Source: JANOBD01 sp031411495
GTDB taxonomy: Bacteria; Planctomycetota; Phycisphaerae; Tepidisphaerales; Tepidisphaeraceae
DNA: 64,000 nucleotides
Assembly: GCA_031411495.1 (NCBI GenBank)
Contig: JANOBD010000032.1
Coordinates: forward strand, 1 to 64,000
Direction of reading: 5' to 3'
Notes under the pieces: model-generated
Database searches by the model: none
What the model was told of the DNA's origin: nothing
Seen by the model: only the letters and a program-made list of their open reading frames with translations
Part shown: positions 34,795 through 42,237 of the stretch, one piece after another
How positions within the stretch are numbered: the stretch's first letter is position 1
How the letters are laid out: each line of letters opens with the position of its first letter
Program-made: the position numbers and the translations under genes

Positions 34795-35310
34795 ATGAAC
34801 AAAACGACAAAAATCGCGCTGCTGATCGCGGTGGGCATCATCCTGGTGGGTTGCAACAGCAACAAGGAGAAGACGGCATGGGAAGACCCGTTCTTCCCGC
34901 CGGACAAGGTACGACCGCCGTCGAAAGTCATCCAGGACCGCCAGGCCGCCGTCGGCGCCGCTGCGGATGCGATGCTCTTCGACATTCACTTCGACGGCGC
35001 CGAACTCAATTCGCTCGGCCAGCAGAAGCTGTCACTGATGGTCCAGGGGAAGCGGCCGACGGTTCCACTGAAGGTCTACCTCAACATGCCCAAGGACGCC
35101 GACGCCGGCCGCCAGGCGTCCGTGGAGAAGGCGCTCGAGGTTGCCGGCTTGCCGAAGGAACAATACGCCGTCGCATTCGGACCCAACCCGGCCGTGTTGA
35201 TGCCCGCCGAGGCCGGCATCCGCGCCTTGGCCCCGGCCGGGCCGGCCGCGAACGCTTCCGGCGTCGACATGAGCGGCAGCAGCACGAATACGGCCTCGGC
35301 CGAGAAGTAG
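34795..35310 (+). CDS. CpaD-like pilus assembly lipoprotein (tentative)
   Basis: 171 residues. A lipoprotein signal with lipobox ILVGC (Cys about residue 20) and a following NSNKEK. The body has FDIHFDGAELNSLGQQKLSLM and RQASVEKALEVAGLPKEQYA, a layout recalling the OmpA/CpaD-type fold (strand, helix, strand, helix), but identity to CpaD cannot be claimed from sequence alone. The C-terminus is Ala/Ser/Thr-rich. It follows tadC by 53 nt in the same orientation, where accessory secretin lipoproteins are often encoded. GAGG lies upstream. Confidence 0.7.
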   Translation: MNKTTKIALLIAVGIILVGCNSNKEKTAWEDPFFPPDKVRPPSKVIQDRQAAVGAAADAMLFDIHFDGAELNSLGQQKLSLMVQGKRPTVPLKVYLNMPKDADAGRQASVEKALEVAGLPKEQYAVAFGPNPAVLMPAEAGIRALAPAGPAANASGVDMSGSSTNTASAEK

Positions 35311-35343
35311 CCGGCCTCGTCTCGCACAACTCGATGGGATGAA

Positions 35344-35370
35344 ATCACCGCGTGTCCGCACGCGGTGATT
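35344..35370 (+). terminator. Hairpin closing the Tad assembly operon
   Basis: ATCACCGCGTG, loop TCCG and CACGCGGTGAT give 11 perfect pairs, 33 nt after the lipoprotein stop. A short TT follows. Probable terminator or 3'-end structure. Confidence 0.6.
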
Positions 35371-35579
35371 CTCCAATGCGCCGGTCGTCTGCTTCCGCGA
35401 TCCGTGAGACTTCCAGCGGCAATTTCGGACTGCGGCTCACCGGTTACCGTATTCAACCCCGGTGCCCGTTGACCCAATTGCGCCTCGGCAAACTGTTGCA
35501 TCATCCATCCCCCGACGAATGTCGGTTGCCATCGACGAGCCGCCTGCGACAATCGCGGCTCCAACGTGGAGGTCTCAGC

Positions 35580-37100
35580 ATGGTTCGACATGGATTCCTG
35601 ATTGCCCTGGCGACGTTTGCCGCCATCGGTTCGACATACGCACAGAATTCCCCGGAGACGGTGCTCCCCGGCCGACCTGATACCCAGGAGTCGGTCGAGC
35701 TCGACGCGCCGTTCCTGTCTTCCGCGGCCGGTATCAGCGTGCGCCCACCCGCCGGCGGGAAGATGATCCGCCGCGCCGGATCGCAGGATGAAGTCGTCCG
35801 CTTCGTGAACGACGAGCAGAAGTGGCAGATGGTCGTGAGCCGCTTCCTGCTCAACGAGCCGGTCCCGCTCATGACCAAATCCGATCCGACCAACGCGGCC
35901 GCGCCAAGGCAGATGGGATTCGTCGATTCGATTTTGAGCCAGATGTCGGGAGGCGAAGAGATCAGCAATACCCTGGTTCCGATCAGTGGCTGTGACGGCG
36001 CGATTCTGGCGACGCGCGCCAAGGACGCGACGGGCACGAAACTCATCCAGCACGCGATCGTCCGCAAGAGCGACAAGATCTATTACGTCATCTCGCTTAC
36101 GACGCCGGTCGGCGAAGGCAAGATCGATTCCGATCCGCAGTACGCCCGCGCTGTTCACGTCTTTGAGAAGGTCCACGACAGCATCGAACTGCTGGATCAG
36201 GAAGCGATATCCAACGACCAGACCGAGCGCCTGCTGCGCACTCGGAACCTGATGGTGAACTGGACTCAACCCAAGCTCGACAGCGTTCTGGTCCGCGAAC
36301 AGTGGCTGCGCCTGATCCGAGACGGGAAGGACGTCGGATACACTTATGTCGTTGAGGAGCCGGCGAACGATCTGCCGCGCGCCGGCAAGGCGCCGGCGAC
36401 GCCCGAAAAGGCGCTGGGCGTGCGCATCGGCGTGCGATCTCGGTCCATTCCGTCTCCGGATTTCGTCGTCGATGCCGAGAGCTGGATGTGGGTGAGCTAC
36501 AGCCGCGATCAGGAAGCGTTCAGCAATCTGGTCGCCAGTCACGAGAAGGGGCAGCCACCGAACTACGCGATGGAGCGGGGCGCTGCCATGCGCCATGAGA
36601 AGCTGGTGTCGCTCCCCGAACAGGACAAGATAACTAAGAACACGATGACGCCAGTAAAAGACGGCACCTACGAACTGCAGATCTGGTCGACCGCGAAGCA
36701 GCAGGCGCTCCCGCCGATCACCCGCCAGGCGCCCCCGTTTTACCTTCCACAAGCCCTGGGCCAGCTGCTCGCGCGGCTTGTGCCGCTCAACACGCCGTCG
36801 ACGTACCTGTGGGCGAGCTATGTGAGTGAGACGCGCAGCATCATGACGCGCTACGTTGACGTCCTGCCGATGACGACGGCGACGATCGACGGCAAAACCT
36901 TCAGCGCGGTCCCCGTTCAAGAGCGGCTGGGCCTGGAAGGCTCCATCACCACGCATTATCTCAGCCCGGACGGCACCTACCGCGGCAGCGTGAATGAAGA
37001 GAGCAAGATCAGCATCGTCCCTTCCGACAAGGAGACGATCCTCGCGATATGGAAGGATGCGAACCTGAACCGCCCGGGCGATGTAGACGAGAAGAAGTGA
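35580..37100 (+). CDS. Secreted protein of unknown function downstream of the Tad locus
   Basis: 506 residues with a clear signal peptide (GFLIALATFAAIGSTYAQ). No domain recognised. The body is mixed alpha/beta with repeated charged segments (VRFVNDEQKWQMVVSRFLL; VREQWLRLIRDGKDVGYTYV) of the kind seen in large periplasmic proteins. A GGAGG site 8 nt upstream fixes the ATG at 35580; the longer frame upstream crosses the terminator hairpin and is rejected. It may be a separate unit because of that hairpin. Confidence 0.8.
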   Translation: MVRHGFLIALATFAAIGSTYAQNSPETVLPGRPDTQESVELDAPFLSSAAGISVRPPAGGKMIRRAGSQDEVVRFVNDEQKWQMVVSRFLLNEPVPLMTKSDPTNAAAPRQMGFVDSILSQMSGGEEISNTLVPISGCDGAILATRAKDATGTKLIQHAIVRKSDKIYYVISLTTPVGEGKIDSDPQYARAVHVFEKVHDSIELLDQEAISNDQTERLLRTRNLMVNWTQPKLDSVLVREQWLRLIRDGKDVGYTYVVEEPANDLPRAGKAPATPEKALGVRIGVRSRSIPSPDFVVDAESWMWVSYSRDQEAFSNLVASHEKGQPPNYAMERGAAMRHEKLVSLPEQDKITKNTMTPVKDGTYELQIWSTAKQQALPPITRQAPPFYLPQALGQLLARLVPLNTPSTYLWASYVSETRSIMTRYVDVLPMTTATIDGKTFSAVPVQERLGLEGSITTHYLSPDGTYRGSVNEESKISIVPSDKETILAIWKDANLNRPGDVDEKK

Positions 37101-37122
37101 GCCCTTGGCCGGGTTGCATTCC

Positions 37123-37156
37123 GTTCCCTCTCCCGCTCGCGCGAGAGGGCGAGGGT
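37123..37156. repeat. Small palindromic element (CCCTCTCCCGCTCGCGCGAGAGGG)
   Basis: Nested inverted repeats, with a central palindrome CTCGCGCGAG at 37137-37146 and outer CCCTC/GAGGG arms, lie in the 82-nt gap after the secreted protein gene. It could act as a transcription stop. The type is common between genes in planctomycete-like genomes. Confidence 0.5.
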
Positions 37157-37182
37157 TCTTCCGCAGGTGATCGCGCCTTTGC

Positions 37183-38223
37183 ATGGCTGAAGCATCACAA
37201 AAGCTTTCCGTCGGCATCGTCGGCTTCGGCCGGATCGGCGCCGAGCACGCCGGCTGGATCCAGGCGAGCCGACACCTGCGCGTCGGGGCGGTGTTCGATC
37301 CGACGCCGGCGCGTGCCGACATCGCCGGCTCGCGCGGATTCGACGGGGCGTCTTCGCTCGATCGAATGCTCGCCGATTCTTCGATCGACGCGGTGCTCAT
37401 CTCCACGCCGACCAGCATGCACTTCGAACAGGCGTCGCTCGCGATCCGGGCCGGCAAGCACGTGATGGTCGAAAAGCCCGTCGCGCTCGACGCGCAGCAC
37501 GCGATCGAGTTGAAATCGCTAGCCGACGCACGCGGCGTAAAGCTCTGCGTCTTCCAGTGCCGCCGCTGGGACATCGATTTCCTCACCGTGAAACGCGCGA
37601 TCGATCGGAACACGTTCGGCAGGGTCTTCAACATCGAGTCGCGCCTCGGCCAGTGGAGCAGCTGCGTCGGTCCGGCTGCGAAGGAGTACTACCCGAACTG
37701 GCGGAACGAACACGCCTTCGGCGGCGGCGCGCTCTTCGACTGGGGCTCGCACTTCGTCGACCAGCTCTGGCAACTGATGTTGCCCGCCCGACCGATCAAC
37801 GTCCTTGCACAGCTTCGCGGCAACGTCTGGTCGAAGGACTGCGACGACTTTGCCCGCGTACTGATCGACTTCGACAACGGCGCGACCGGCCTGTGCGAGA
37901 TCAATACCACCACCACGCGCCCGCTTCCCCGCTGGCATATCGACGGCGAACTGGGCTCGGCGAGCGCACCTTACTCGCTGGCATTTGATACGCACGAGTG
38001 GGCGAAACTCGAGTTGACGCGCGCGGGCGATCGAGAGACGGTTGCCGTCGAAAAGGCGCCGCCCGGGCTGAGCGAGACGCAGATCTGGGATGCCTTTGCC
38101 GGCTCGATCCGCACCGAATCGGCTCCTCCGGTGTCGATGGACAGCGTGGTGTCCACCATGAAACTGCTCGACGCGGCGCGCGAAAGTTCGGACGGGGGAA
38201 AACCCGTCACCTTGAAACCCTGA
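37183..38223 (+). CDS. Gfo/Idh/MocA-family oxidoreductase
   Basis: 346 residues; NAD(P)-dependent dehydrogenase acting on a sugar, inositol or related polyol. The Rossmann motif VGIVGFGRIGAEHAG is at the N-terminus, MVEKPVALDAQHA carries the conserved EKP lysine, and FQCRRWDIDF and FDWGSHFVDQLWQLM belong to the catalytic half. No signal peptide; cytoplasmic. No good ribosome site is visible before the ATG. Substrate unknown. Confidence 0.93.
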   Translation: MAEASQKLSVGIVGFGRIGAEHAGWIQASRHLRVGAVFDPTPARADIAGSRGFDGASSLDRMLADSSIDAVLISTPTSMHFEQASLAIRAGKHVMVEKPVALDAQHAIELKSLADARGVKLCVFQCRRWDIDFLTVKRAIDRNTFGRVFNIESRLGQWSSCVGPAAKEYYPNWRNEHAFGGGALFDWGSHFVDQLWQLMLPARPINVLAQLRGNVWSKDCDDFARVLIDFDNGATGLCEINTTTTRPLPRWHIDGELGSASAPYSLAFDTHEWAKLELTRAGDRETVAVEKAPPGLSETQIWDAFAGSIRTESAPPVSMDSVVSTMKLLDAARESSDGGKPVTLKP

Positions 38224-38294
38224 TCTTCGGCAGATGGCCATTGGCGGGTTTTAGGGCTACAGTCTTCGCCTCGATTTCTTTCGAAAGGAAACCC

Positions 38295-38777
38295 ATGGCC
38301 AAGCAATACGCATCCGCACCCGCGATGAGCATCGACCCGAAGAAGAAGTACACCGCGACCTTCGAGACGAGCAGGGGCAACATCGTCATCGACCTCTTTG
38401 CCGATCGCGCGCCCGTCACCGTCAATAACTTCGTCGTTCTCGCCAAGGACGGCTTCTATGACGGCCTCGTGTTTCACCGTGTCATTCCCGATTTCATGGT
38501 GCAGGGAGGCGACCCCACCGGCACCGGCCGCGGCGGCCCGGGGTACAAGTGGAACGACGAGCGTGCCGCACTTTCGATTCCACACGAGGTCGGCTCGCTC
38601 TCCATGGCCAACGCCGGACCGAACACCAACGGCAGCCAGTTCTTTATCACCCACATTGCCACCGACTGGCTCAACGGCAAGCATGCCGTCTTCGGCAAGG
38701 TCCGCAGCGGCCAGGAGTTCGTGGACGCGACCCAGCAGGGCGATACGCTGAAAAAGGTGACGATCACCGAAGGGTGA
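38295..38777 (+). CDS. Cytosolic cyclophilin-type peptidyl-prolyl isomerase
   Basis: 160 residues; cis-trans isomerisation of X-Pro bonds during folding. Cyclophilin motifs are present: VFHRVIPDFMVQGGDPTGTGRGG (residues about 56-78, catalytic Arg in FHRV), SMANAGPNTNGSQFFIT and HAVFGKV. GAAAGGAAA precedes the ATG at 38295; the longer upstream frame overlaps the preceding gene and is rejected. No signal peptide. A secreted paralogue follows. Confidence 0.95.
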   Translation: MAKQYASAPAMSIDPKKKYTATFETSRGNIVIDLFADRAPVTVNNFVVLAKDGFYDGLVFHRVIPDFMVQGGDPTGTGRGGPGYKWNDERAALSIPHEVGSLSMANAGPNTNGSQFFITHIATDWLNGKHAVFGKVRSGQEFVDATQQGDTLKKVTITEG

Positions 38778-38782
38778 TTCGT

Positions 38783-38916
38783 GAATGACCAGAGACCCAA
38801 GAGCAATGACCAAAGTCCAATGACCAATTAAGTACCAAAGCCCAAACACCAAAGGCTCATCTGTTCTTTGGTCATTGGGCATTGTGTATCGGTTGATCAT
38901 TGAGGCTTGGTCATTC
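38783..38916. repeat. Nested inverted repeat with CCAATGACCAA / TTGGTCATTGG arms
   Basis: CCAATGACCAA (38817-38827) pairs with TTGGTCATTGG (38868-38878), and GAATGACCA (38783-38791) with TGGTCATTC (38908-38916). The same 11-base arms occur at 44235-44298, so this is a dispersed palindromic family. It fills the gap between the two cyclophilin genes. Confidence 0.75.
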
Positions 38917-38957
38917 GCGATTCCATCGATCCTCACACGAACCACAAAGGAATTCCC

Positions 38958-39545
38958 ATGCTCAAGAAGCTTTCCATCATCGCCGCCGTCGCCATCGCCG
39001 CTCAACTCGCGTGCGCCGACGATGCGCCGAAAAAGAAGCATTACGACAAGGCCCCGAACATGGCCCTGGACCTGGCCAAGGCCTACACCGCGACCATTAC
39101 GACGAACAAGGGAAAGATCGTCCTCTCGCTCTTTGCGAAGGAGGCGCCGGTCACCGTGAACAGCTTCGTCTTCCTGGCCCGCGAGAAGTTTTTTGACGGG
39201 CTGATTTTTCACCGTGTCATTCCCAACTTCATGATCCAGGGCGGCGATCCCGAAGGGACCGGCATGGGCGGGCCCGGCTATGAGTTCCAGAACGAAAACC
39301 AGTACAGCGCGCACGGTTTCACCCCGGGCACGCTGGCGATGGCCAACGCCGGCCCGAACACCAACGGCAGCCAGTTCTTCATCTGCGACGCCAACGCCAA
39401 CCTCCAGCCCAGCGGCTACACGATCTTCGGCGAAGTGAAGGAAGGCCTGGACGTGGTGAAGACGATCGCCCGCGTGGCGCGCAACGATCAGGACCGGCCC
39501 AACGAGCCGGTCGTAATGGAAAAGGTCGAGATCGAAGAGAAGTGA
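38958..39545 (+). CDS. Exported cyclophilin-type peptidyl-prolyl isomerase
   Basis: 195 residues with a signal peptide (KLSIIAAVAIAAQLACA), perhaps a lipoprotein if Cys18 is used. Cyclophilin core: LIFHRVIPNFMIQGGDPEG, AMANAGPNTNGSQFFICD and YTIFGEVKEG. It presumably assists folding in the periplasm. It is a paralogue of the gene just upstream, pointing to duplication with a gain of export. AAAGGAA lies before the ATG at 38958. A strong terminator follows. Confidence 0.94.
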   Translation: MLKKLSIIAAVAIAAQLACADDAPKKKHYDKAPNMALDLAKAYTATITTNKGKIVLSLFAKEAPVTVNSFVFLAREKFFDGLIFHRVIPNFMIQGGDPEGTGMGGPGYEFQNENQYSAHGFTPGTLAMANAGPNTNGSQFFICDANANLQPSGYTIFGEVKEGLDVVKTIARVARNDQDRPNEPVVMEKVEIEEK

Positions 39546-39575
39546 TCCGCAGAGGTGATTCGCTGACCCACGAAC

Positions 39576-39610
39576 GGGACATCCGCAGACGGATGTCCCT
39601 TTCTTTTTTC
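39576..39610 (+). terminator. Strong Rho-independent terminator after the cyclophilin pair
   Basis: GGGACATCCG, a 4-nt loop and CGGATGTCCC, followed by TTTCTTTTTT: ten perfect pairs and a near-continuous U-tract. Confidence 0.93.
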
Positions 39611-40090
39611 CCGGAACGAACCTCGCTTGGCCAGTGAGAGCCCCGACGACGAGGAACGACAGGTTTCGCACGCCCCATTCCGCCGGCAACTCGTTTTTGC
39701 AGAATCGTTTACAATCGTCCCGCGAGCGCACCGAGAGGAGCTGGCCATTTTCGAAAAGGCTCTCACTTTCTCTCACTTCCTCTCGTTTGCCGATTCCAGT
39801 GGCCGCGGAATGGTCGCCAGTTCGAGAGCAGTTGTTCGGACAGGATTGCATCTACCCCGACGCGCTACGATTCGCATATCTGCAGGAAAGCGCAGCGCGC
39901 CGTGCCCGGGCAATTCACTCAACAGGTGCGTGAACAATGACTTAGCCCGGTGAGAAGCGTGATCGATTTTTGATCGCAAGCTCGCTGGCCGCAATGGCGC
40001 GTCGGCCTGATGAGCTGGCATCGGTCCGTGGCATGAGCCATGCGCCATGCGGATCCCAGGTTGTGCGCACGCGTCTCGCAAACGGTCATG

Positions 40091-40172
40091 CGGAGGTACT
40101 CCGAAGCATCTGGTCGGACATGACCGACGACGATTGCCGACGCTCGAGAGTAGACCCTTCGGAGTACCTCCG
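40091..40172. repeat. 82-bp element with 16-bp perfect terminal inverted repeats
   Basis: CGGAGGTACTCCGAAG (40091-40106) is exactly inverted as CTTCGGAGTACCTCCG (40157-40172). Between them lies a small GGTC/GACC stem. It shares GAGTAGACCCTTCG with the repeat at 19230-19243. It could be a mobile palindromic (MITE- or REP-like) unit. Confidence 0.65.
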
Positions 40173-40213
40173 GGCGACATCGACCCTAGGAAAAGCATGT
40201 CCGTTGGTAGAAG

Positions 40214-41908
40214 TCATCGAGTTCGTCGGCGAACCCGCATCGTCGCTGTGAATATAACGAGACCCAAAACCGTTGGCTCCGGCACCATCGACTGTGCCAA
40301 AGCCCAATCGGAAGCGAAGTTGCCGGGCGTCTGGGTGAGTGAGTTTAGACCGTAGTGTTGTGCGAGGACCAGCAGGTCATCGAAGCCGATCGTGCCGTCG
40401 AGGTTCAGGTCGCCGACGTGGATGTTGGATGTGAAGTTCGACGACCCGTAGTTCTGCGCGAGGATGAGCAGGTCGTCGAAGTTCACCTTGGTATCGAAGT
40501 TGGCATCGCCCTGGCCGTAGGTGCCGGCCTGTGGGACGAGCATGGTGTAGCTCTGCTGATAGGGCGACTGTCCGCCGACGCCGTCCGGATCATATGACCC
40601 TTCGCCGCTGATGAAGCCGGTGTCGCTGATGCCGAGCGCCCAGACGAGCGTCCATCCCGAGCCCGCAGGCAGAAACGAGTTCAGGTCGACGGCGGTAGTG
40701 CCGCCCATCGAGCCCGGCCAGAGAGTGGCATGGGAGAAGCCGGTGGTCGTTGGCGAGATGCCGACGGACGTTCCCGACTGATTGATGCGGTAGGCACTGC
40801 TGCTCTGCGAAAGCGCCGGATTGACGCCGGGCAGGAGCCCGAGTTCAGTGATCGCCGTGCCGCCCGGCGCCCAGCGGACCGCGCGGAATCCGAGCGACGA
40901 ACCATTTGAGAACTTCTGGCAGATGCCGATCGACATGCCGGCATCGTTGATGCCGCCGACGGAAACGTTGGTCACGCCGTTGAAGTCCGCGCCGAGCGTG
41001 TCGAGCACGGTCGCGGCGGTGCCGAACGCGTCCCAGCGGACGGCGCGGTCTCCCTGGCTGACGCTGCCTGCCCATTTCTCGACGGTGCCGATGATCGCGC
41101 CGTTCTGGTTGATGCCGCGGGTATCAACGGTCGCAAAGCCGTCGTTGCGCACGAAGGGCGTGTCGAGTTCGAACGCGACTGTCGAGTTGGCTGCCCAGCG
41201 GACGCCGCGCTTGCCCTGATCTGTCCCGGTCGGGCTGTACCGATCAGCCACGCCGGTGATCGAGCCGGTTTGATTCATCGAAAGCGCGTAACTGTCGGTG
41301 TAGCCCAGGGCGTTCGTGTTGAGCGGCTGCAGTTCGGTGATGCTTCCGCCGATCGCCCATCGCACGGCACGCGTGCCGAGGTTGGTGTTCTGAAAATACT
41401 TCGAGGACATGCCGGCGGAAGTCGTTGAGTCGTTGATCAGATAGGCGCTGGCGTTGGTGTAACCGTTGGCCTGTTGCTGTTGCTCAAGCGATTGCATGGG
41501 GATCGGCATGGTGGAGTTAAGCGGGTAGATGACCGGCGTGAAGTTTCCCGCCACGGCGGTGCCGACCTGGCCGACGACGTAACCCTGTTTGCTGACGGCG
41601 TAAGCGTGGGTGTCGATGGAGTTCAGCGCCCCGCCTCCGCCGAGTCGAACCATCGCCGCGCCGGTGGTGTCCCAGCGATAGGCATGTTGTCCCTGGAAGA
41701 TGCCGCCGAGGTAGGCATCGGCCATCGCGACGGAGACGCCGGTGTTGCCGACCGGTTGGGAGAGTCCGCTGTTGGGATTTCGCGTCCCGTTCGCCACCAC
41801 CGGCCCGCCCGGACCCGGGTAGAGCGGCAGCGACGCGTTCGCGGCCGACAAGATGCTGACCACACCGATACAAGCCAGAACAAGGCGCAGGGAAGTTGCC
41901 GTCTTCAT
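40214..41908 (-). CDS. Secreted HAF-repeat protein with dockerin-like pair and PEP-CTERM
   Basis: 564 residues; signal peptide (LVLACIGVVSILSAANA). Repeated units with RAVRW and G-x-x-I-x-G patterns (GTRAVRWAIGG, GKRGVRWAAN, GDRAVRWDAFG, GFRAVRWAPGG) resemble HAF repeats of a predicted extracellular beta-propeller. The C-terminus has two calcium-type loops (GDANFDTKVNFDDLLILAQ, GDLNLDGTIGFDDLLVLAQ), then FASDWALAQSMVPEP, a short hydrophobic stretch and RVRRRTR. GGAG lies before the ATG. The tail suggests exosortase-type sorting; no exosortase is in the window. Confidence 0.88.
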   Translation of the reverse strand: MKTATSLRLVLACIGVVSILSAANASLPLYPGPGGPVVANGTRNPNSGLSQPVGNTGVSVAMADAYLGGIFQGQHAYRWDTTGAAMVRLGGGGALNSIDTHAYAVSKQGYVVGQVGTAVAGNFTPVIYPLNSTMPIPMQSLEQQQQANGYTNASAYLINDSTTSAGMSSKYFQNTNLGTRAVRWAIGGSITELQPLNTNALGYTDSYALSMNQTGSITGVADRYSPTGTDQGKRGVRWAANSTVAFELDTPFVRNDGFATVDTRGINQNGAIIGTVEKWAGSVSQGDRAVRWDAFGTAATVLDTLGADFNGVTNVSVGGINDAGMSIGICQKFSNGSSLGFRAVRWAPGGTAITELGLLPGVNPALSQSSSAYRINQSGTSVGISPTTTGFSHATLWPGSMGGTTAVDLNSFLPAGSGWTLVWALGISDTGFISGEGSYDPDGVGGQSPYQQSYTMLVPQAGTYGQGDANFDTKVNFDDLLILAQNYGSSNFTSNIHVGDLNLDGTIGFDDLLVLAQHYGLNSLTQTPGNFASDWALAQSMVPEPTVLGLVIFTATMRVRRRTR

Positions 41909-42237
41909 CGCGAGACTCCAAAAGAGAACCCGACGGCAGCAGGGTCTCCCGAGTGCCGGTCACTGATCGAAAACGATCCGGTGACCGTCTAGGCATGGAT
42001 ACACGCAAAGGGGTACGAGCCCTCAGTGCACAATCGACACCACCTTCAACGGAACTCGACTCCATTGCCTATCCTTCCCAACCCGCATCGGCGGGCCATT
42101 GGCAGCGAATCCGGAATGGCCGCAGAAATGGCGTGGACATGTCGAAGAGTTCGTCACATGAGATGCGCCGTGAATTTTCCAGTTGAACCGAAGTCTCGCC
42201 GGTGATTCAAGGTCGCCTGTCTATCTCGGAGCGCTCT
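41909..42237. other. Divergent promoter region between two PEP-CTERM protein genes
   Basis: Both flanking genes are transcribed outward from here, so shared control is plausible. The palindrome at 41958-41986 is the only clear site. Confidence 0.5.
41958..41986. promoter_or_regulatory. Imperfect palindrome between divergent secreted-protein genes
   Basis: GGTCAC-t-GATCG-AAAA-CGATC-cg-GTGACC lies 50 nt before the HAF-protein start. It could be an operator for both genes or a leader hairpin. Confidence 0.45.

Larger units (their letters stand above)
39546..40213. other. Gene-poor stretch with terminator and inverted-repeat element
   Basis: After the terminator no frame shows a ribosome site or family motif. 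The right part holds the inverted-repeat element at 40091-40172. The remainder looks like degenerate non-coding DNA. Confidence 0.45.

Noticed and set aside
37998..38294. N-terminal extension of the first cyclophilin
   Set aside because: It overlaps the 3' end of the Gfo/Idh gene, and the ATG at 38295 has a good ribosome site.
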